The position numbers and the translations under genes are program-made. The notes under the pieces are model-generated. The model did not search any database. It worked only from the letters and a program-made list of their open reading frames with translations, and had not been told where the DNA came from. This document shows, in pieces, positions 62,401 to 64,000 of a stretch of 64,000 bases of DNA. The first letter of the stretch is position 1. Every line of letters starts with the position of its first letter. Origin of the DNA: Aphelocoma coerulescens (lineage: Eukaryota > Chordata > Aves > Passeriformes > Corvidae); contig NW_027183516.1 in NCBI RefSeq assembly GCF_041296385.1, positions 1 to 64,000 of the forward strand, given 5' to 3'.

Positions 62401-64000
62401 GCCTTTTCCTCCTCCATTCCCCAATTCCTTCCACTTTTTTCTCCCTCATTTCTCCCACTTTTCCCAATCCCTCCCACTTTTTCCTGCCCCATCCCCCAAT
62501 TCCTGTCGATTTTCTCCCCCATTCCCAAATCCCTCCCACTTTTTCCTCCTCCATCCCCCAATTCCTGTCAATTTTCTCCCCCATTCCCCAATCCCTTCCA
62601 TTTTTCCTCCCCAATCCCAAATCCCTCCCACTTTTTCCTCCCCATTTTCCCAATCCCTTCCATTTCTCCTCCCCATTCCCCAAATCCCTCCCACTTTTTC
62701 CTCCCCCATTCCCCAATTTCTCCCCCATTTCCCAATTCCTTCAATTTTTTCCTCCATTCCCCAATTCCTCTCAATTTCCTCCCCCCTTCCCCAATCCCTC
62801 CCACTTTTTCCTCCCCCCTTCCCCAATTCCTCCATTTTCCCAATCCCTTCCATTTTTCCTCCCCATTCCCCAATCTCTCCCACTTTTTCCTCCCCATTCC
62901 CAATTCCTGTTGATTTTCTCCCCATTCCCCAATTCCTGTCAATTTTCTCCCACATTCCCCAATTTTCACCACTTTTCCTCCTCATTCCTCAATTCCTCTC
63001 GATTTCCTCCCCCATTCCCAATTCCTGTTGATTTTCTCCCCCATTCCCAAACCCCTCCCACTTTTTCCTCCCCATTTTCCCAATCCCTTCCATTTTTCCT
63101 CCTCCATTCCCAAATCCCTCCCACTTTTTCCTCCTCCCTTCCTCAATTCCTCCCCCATTCCCAAATCCCTCCCACTTTTCCCTCCTCCATTCCCCAATTT
63201 CTCCCCAGTTCCTCCCATTTTTCCCTCCCATTCCCCAATTCCTGTTGATTTCCTCCCCCAGTCCCCAATTTCTCCCATTTTTTCCTCCTCCATTCCCCAA
63301 TTTCTCCCCAATTTCCTCTCGATTTCCTCCCCATCCCCCAATTCCTCCCACTTTTTCCTCCCCATTTCCCAATTCCTCCCATTTTCCTCCCCCTCCCCCA
63401 ATCCCTCCCACTTTTCCCTCCTCCATTCCCCAATTTCTCCCCAATTCCTCCCGTTTTCCTCCCCCATCCCCCAATTCCTCCCACTTTTTCCTCCCCATTC
63501 CCCAATTCCTGTTGATTTCCTCCCCCATTTCCCAAATCCCTCCCACTTTTTCCTCTTCCATTCCCCAATTTCTCCCCAGTTCCTCCCATTTTTCCCTCCC
63601 ATTCCCCAATTCCTGTTGATTTCCTCCCCCATTCCCCAATTTCTCCCACTTTTCCCTCCTCCATTCCCCAATTTCTCCCCAATTCCTCCCACTTTTTCCT
63701 CCCCATTTCCCAGTTCCTCCCGTTTTCCTCCCCCTCCCCCAATTCCTCCCACTTTTCCCTCCTCCATTCCCCAATTTCTACCCAGTTCCTCCCATTTTTC
63801 CCTCCCATTCCCAATTCCTCTCGTTTTCCTCCCCCTCCCCCAATTCCTCCCACTTTTCCCTCCTCCATTCCCCAATTTCTCCCCAATTCCTCCCACTTTT
63901 TCCTCCCCATTTCCCCAATCCCTTCCACTTTTCCCTCCTCCATTCCCCAATTTCTCCCCAATTCCTCCCATTTTTCCCTCCCATCCCCAATTTCCTCTCG
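62401..64000. repeat. Pyrimidine-rich minisatellite, unit about 20-30 bp (CCCAATTCCTCCCACTTTTT)
   Basis: Units ATTCCCCAATTCCTCCCACT, TTTTCCTCCTCCATTCCCCA and CCTGTTGATTTCCTCCC continue to the window edge. Higher-order blocks are visible; for example the stretch near 63430 is repeated near 63660 and 63850. The array probably continues beyond the window, within an IKZF4 intron. Confidence 0.9.

Overview
The window looks like a gene-poor stretch of an avian (or avian-like) microchromosome. The reasons are that two linked vertebrate genes are present in the order and orientation known from the human SUOX-IKZF4 neighbourhood, that almost everything else is GC-rich tandem repeat, and that I recognise no interspersed transposon. 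The bird assignment is an inference; the two gene identities rest on readable protein sequence. Both genes run on the + strand.

Layout. Positions 1-2247 are the end of an intron, filled with a 15-16 bp pyrimidine-rich minisatellite. Positions 2248-2496 are the last coding exon of SUOX (sulfite oxidase). From 2497 to about 9390 there are six successive minisatellites; the first contains 12 tandem copies of the SUOX coding tail and stop codon. A CpG-rich, TATA-less promoter with an ETS-type site and a non-coding exon ending at a GTGAGA donor (9393-9900) starts IKZF4 (Eos, an Ikaros-family zinc-finger repressor). Four IKZF4 coding exons follow: 28809-28848 (start codon in a perfect Kozak context), 41273-41371, 53000-53236 (first zinc finger) and 59645-59812 (second and third zinc fingers). 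All four are in phase 1, and they join into one open frame of 181 codons plus one base. Later IKZF4 exons lie beyond the window.

The introns (about 19, 12.4, 11.6 and 6.4 kb) are nearly all tandem repeat. Nearly every array has its own unit, and several have higher-order units. The 4.4 kb before the finger-1 exon lacks the dinucleotide AG entirely on the sense strand.

The most unusual part is 53237-59644. The 3' half of the finger-1 exon plus its splice donor is tandemly copied 17 more times (period 189-211 bp). This is followed by 19 copies of the 5' piece of the finger-2 exon plus its splice acceptor, separated by degenerate TTAGGG-type hexamers. The two arrays meet at a chimeric finger-1/finger-2 junction. 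With the SUOX tail array this makes three separate cases where a minisatellite has captured the edge of a real exon. Whether this is biology or partly assembly error cannot be settled from the sequence alone.
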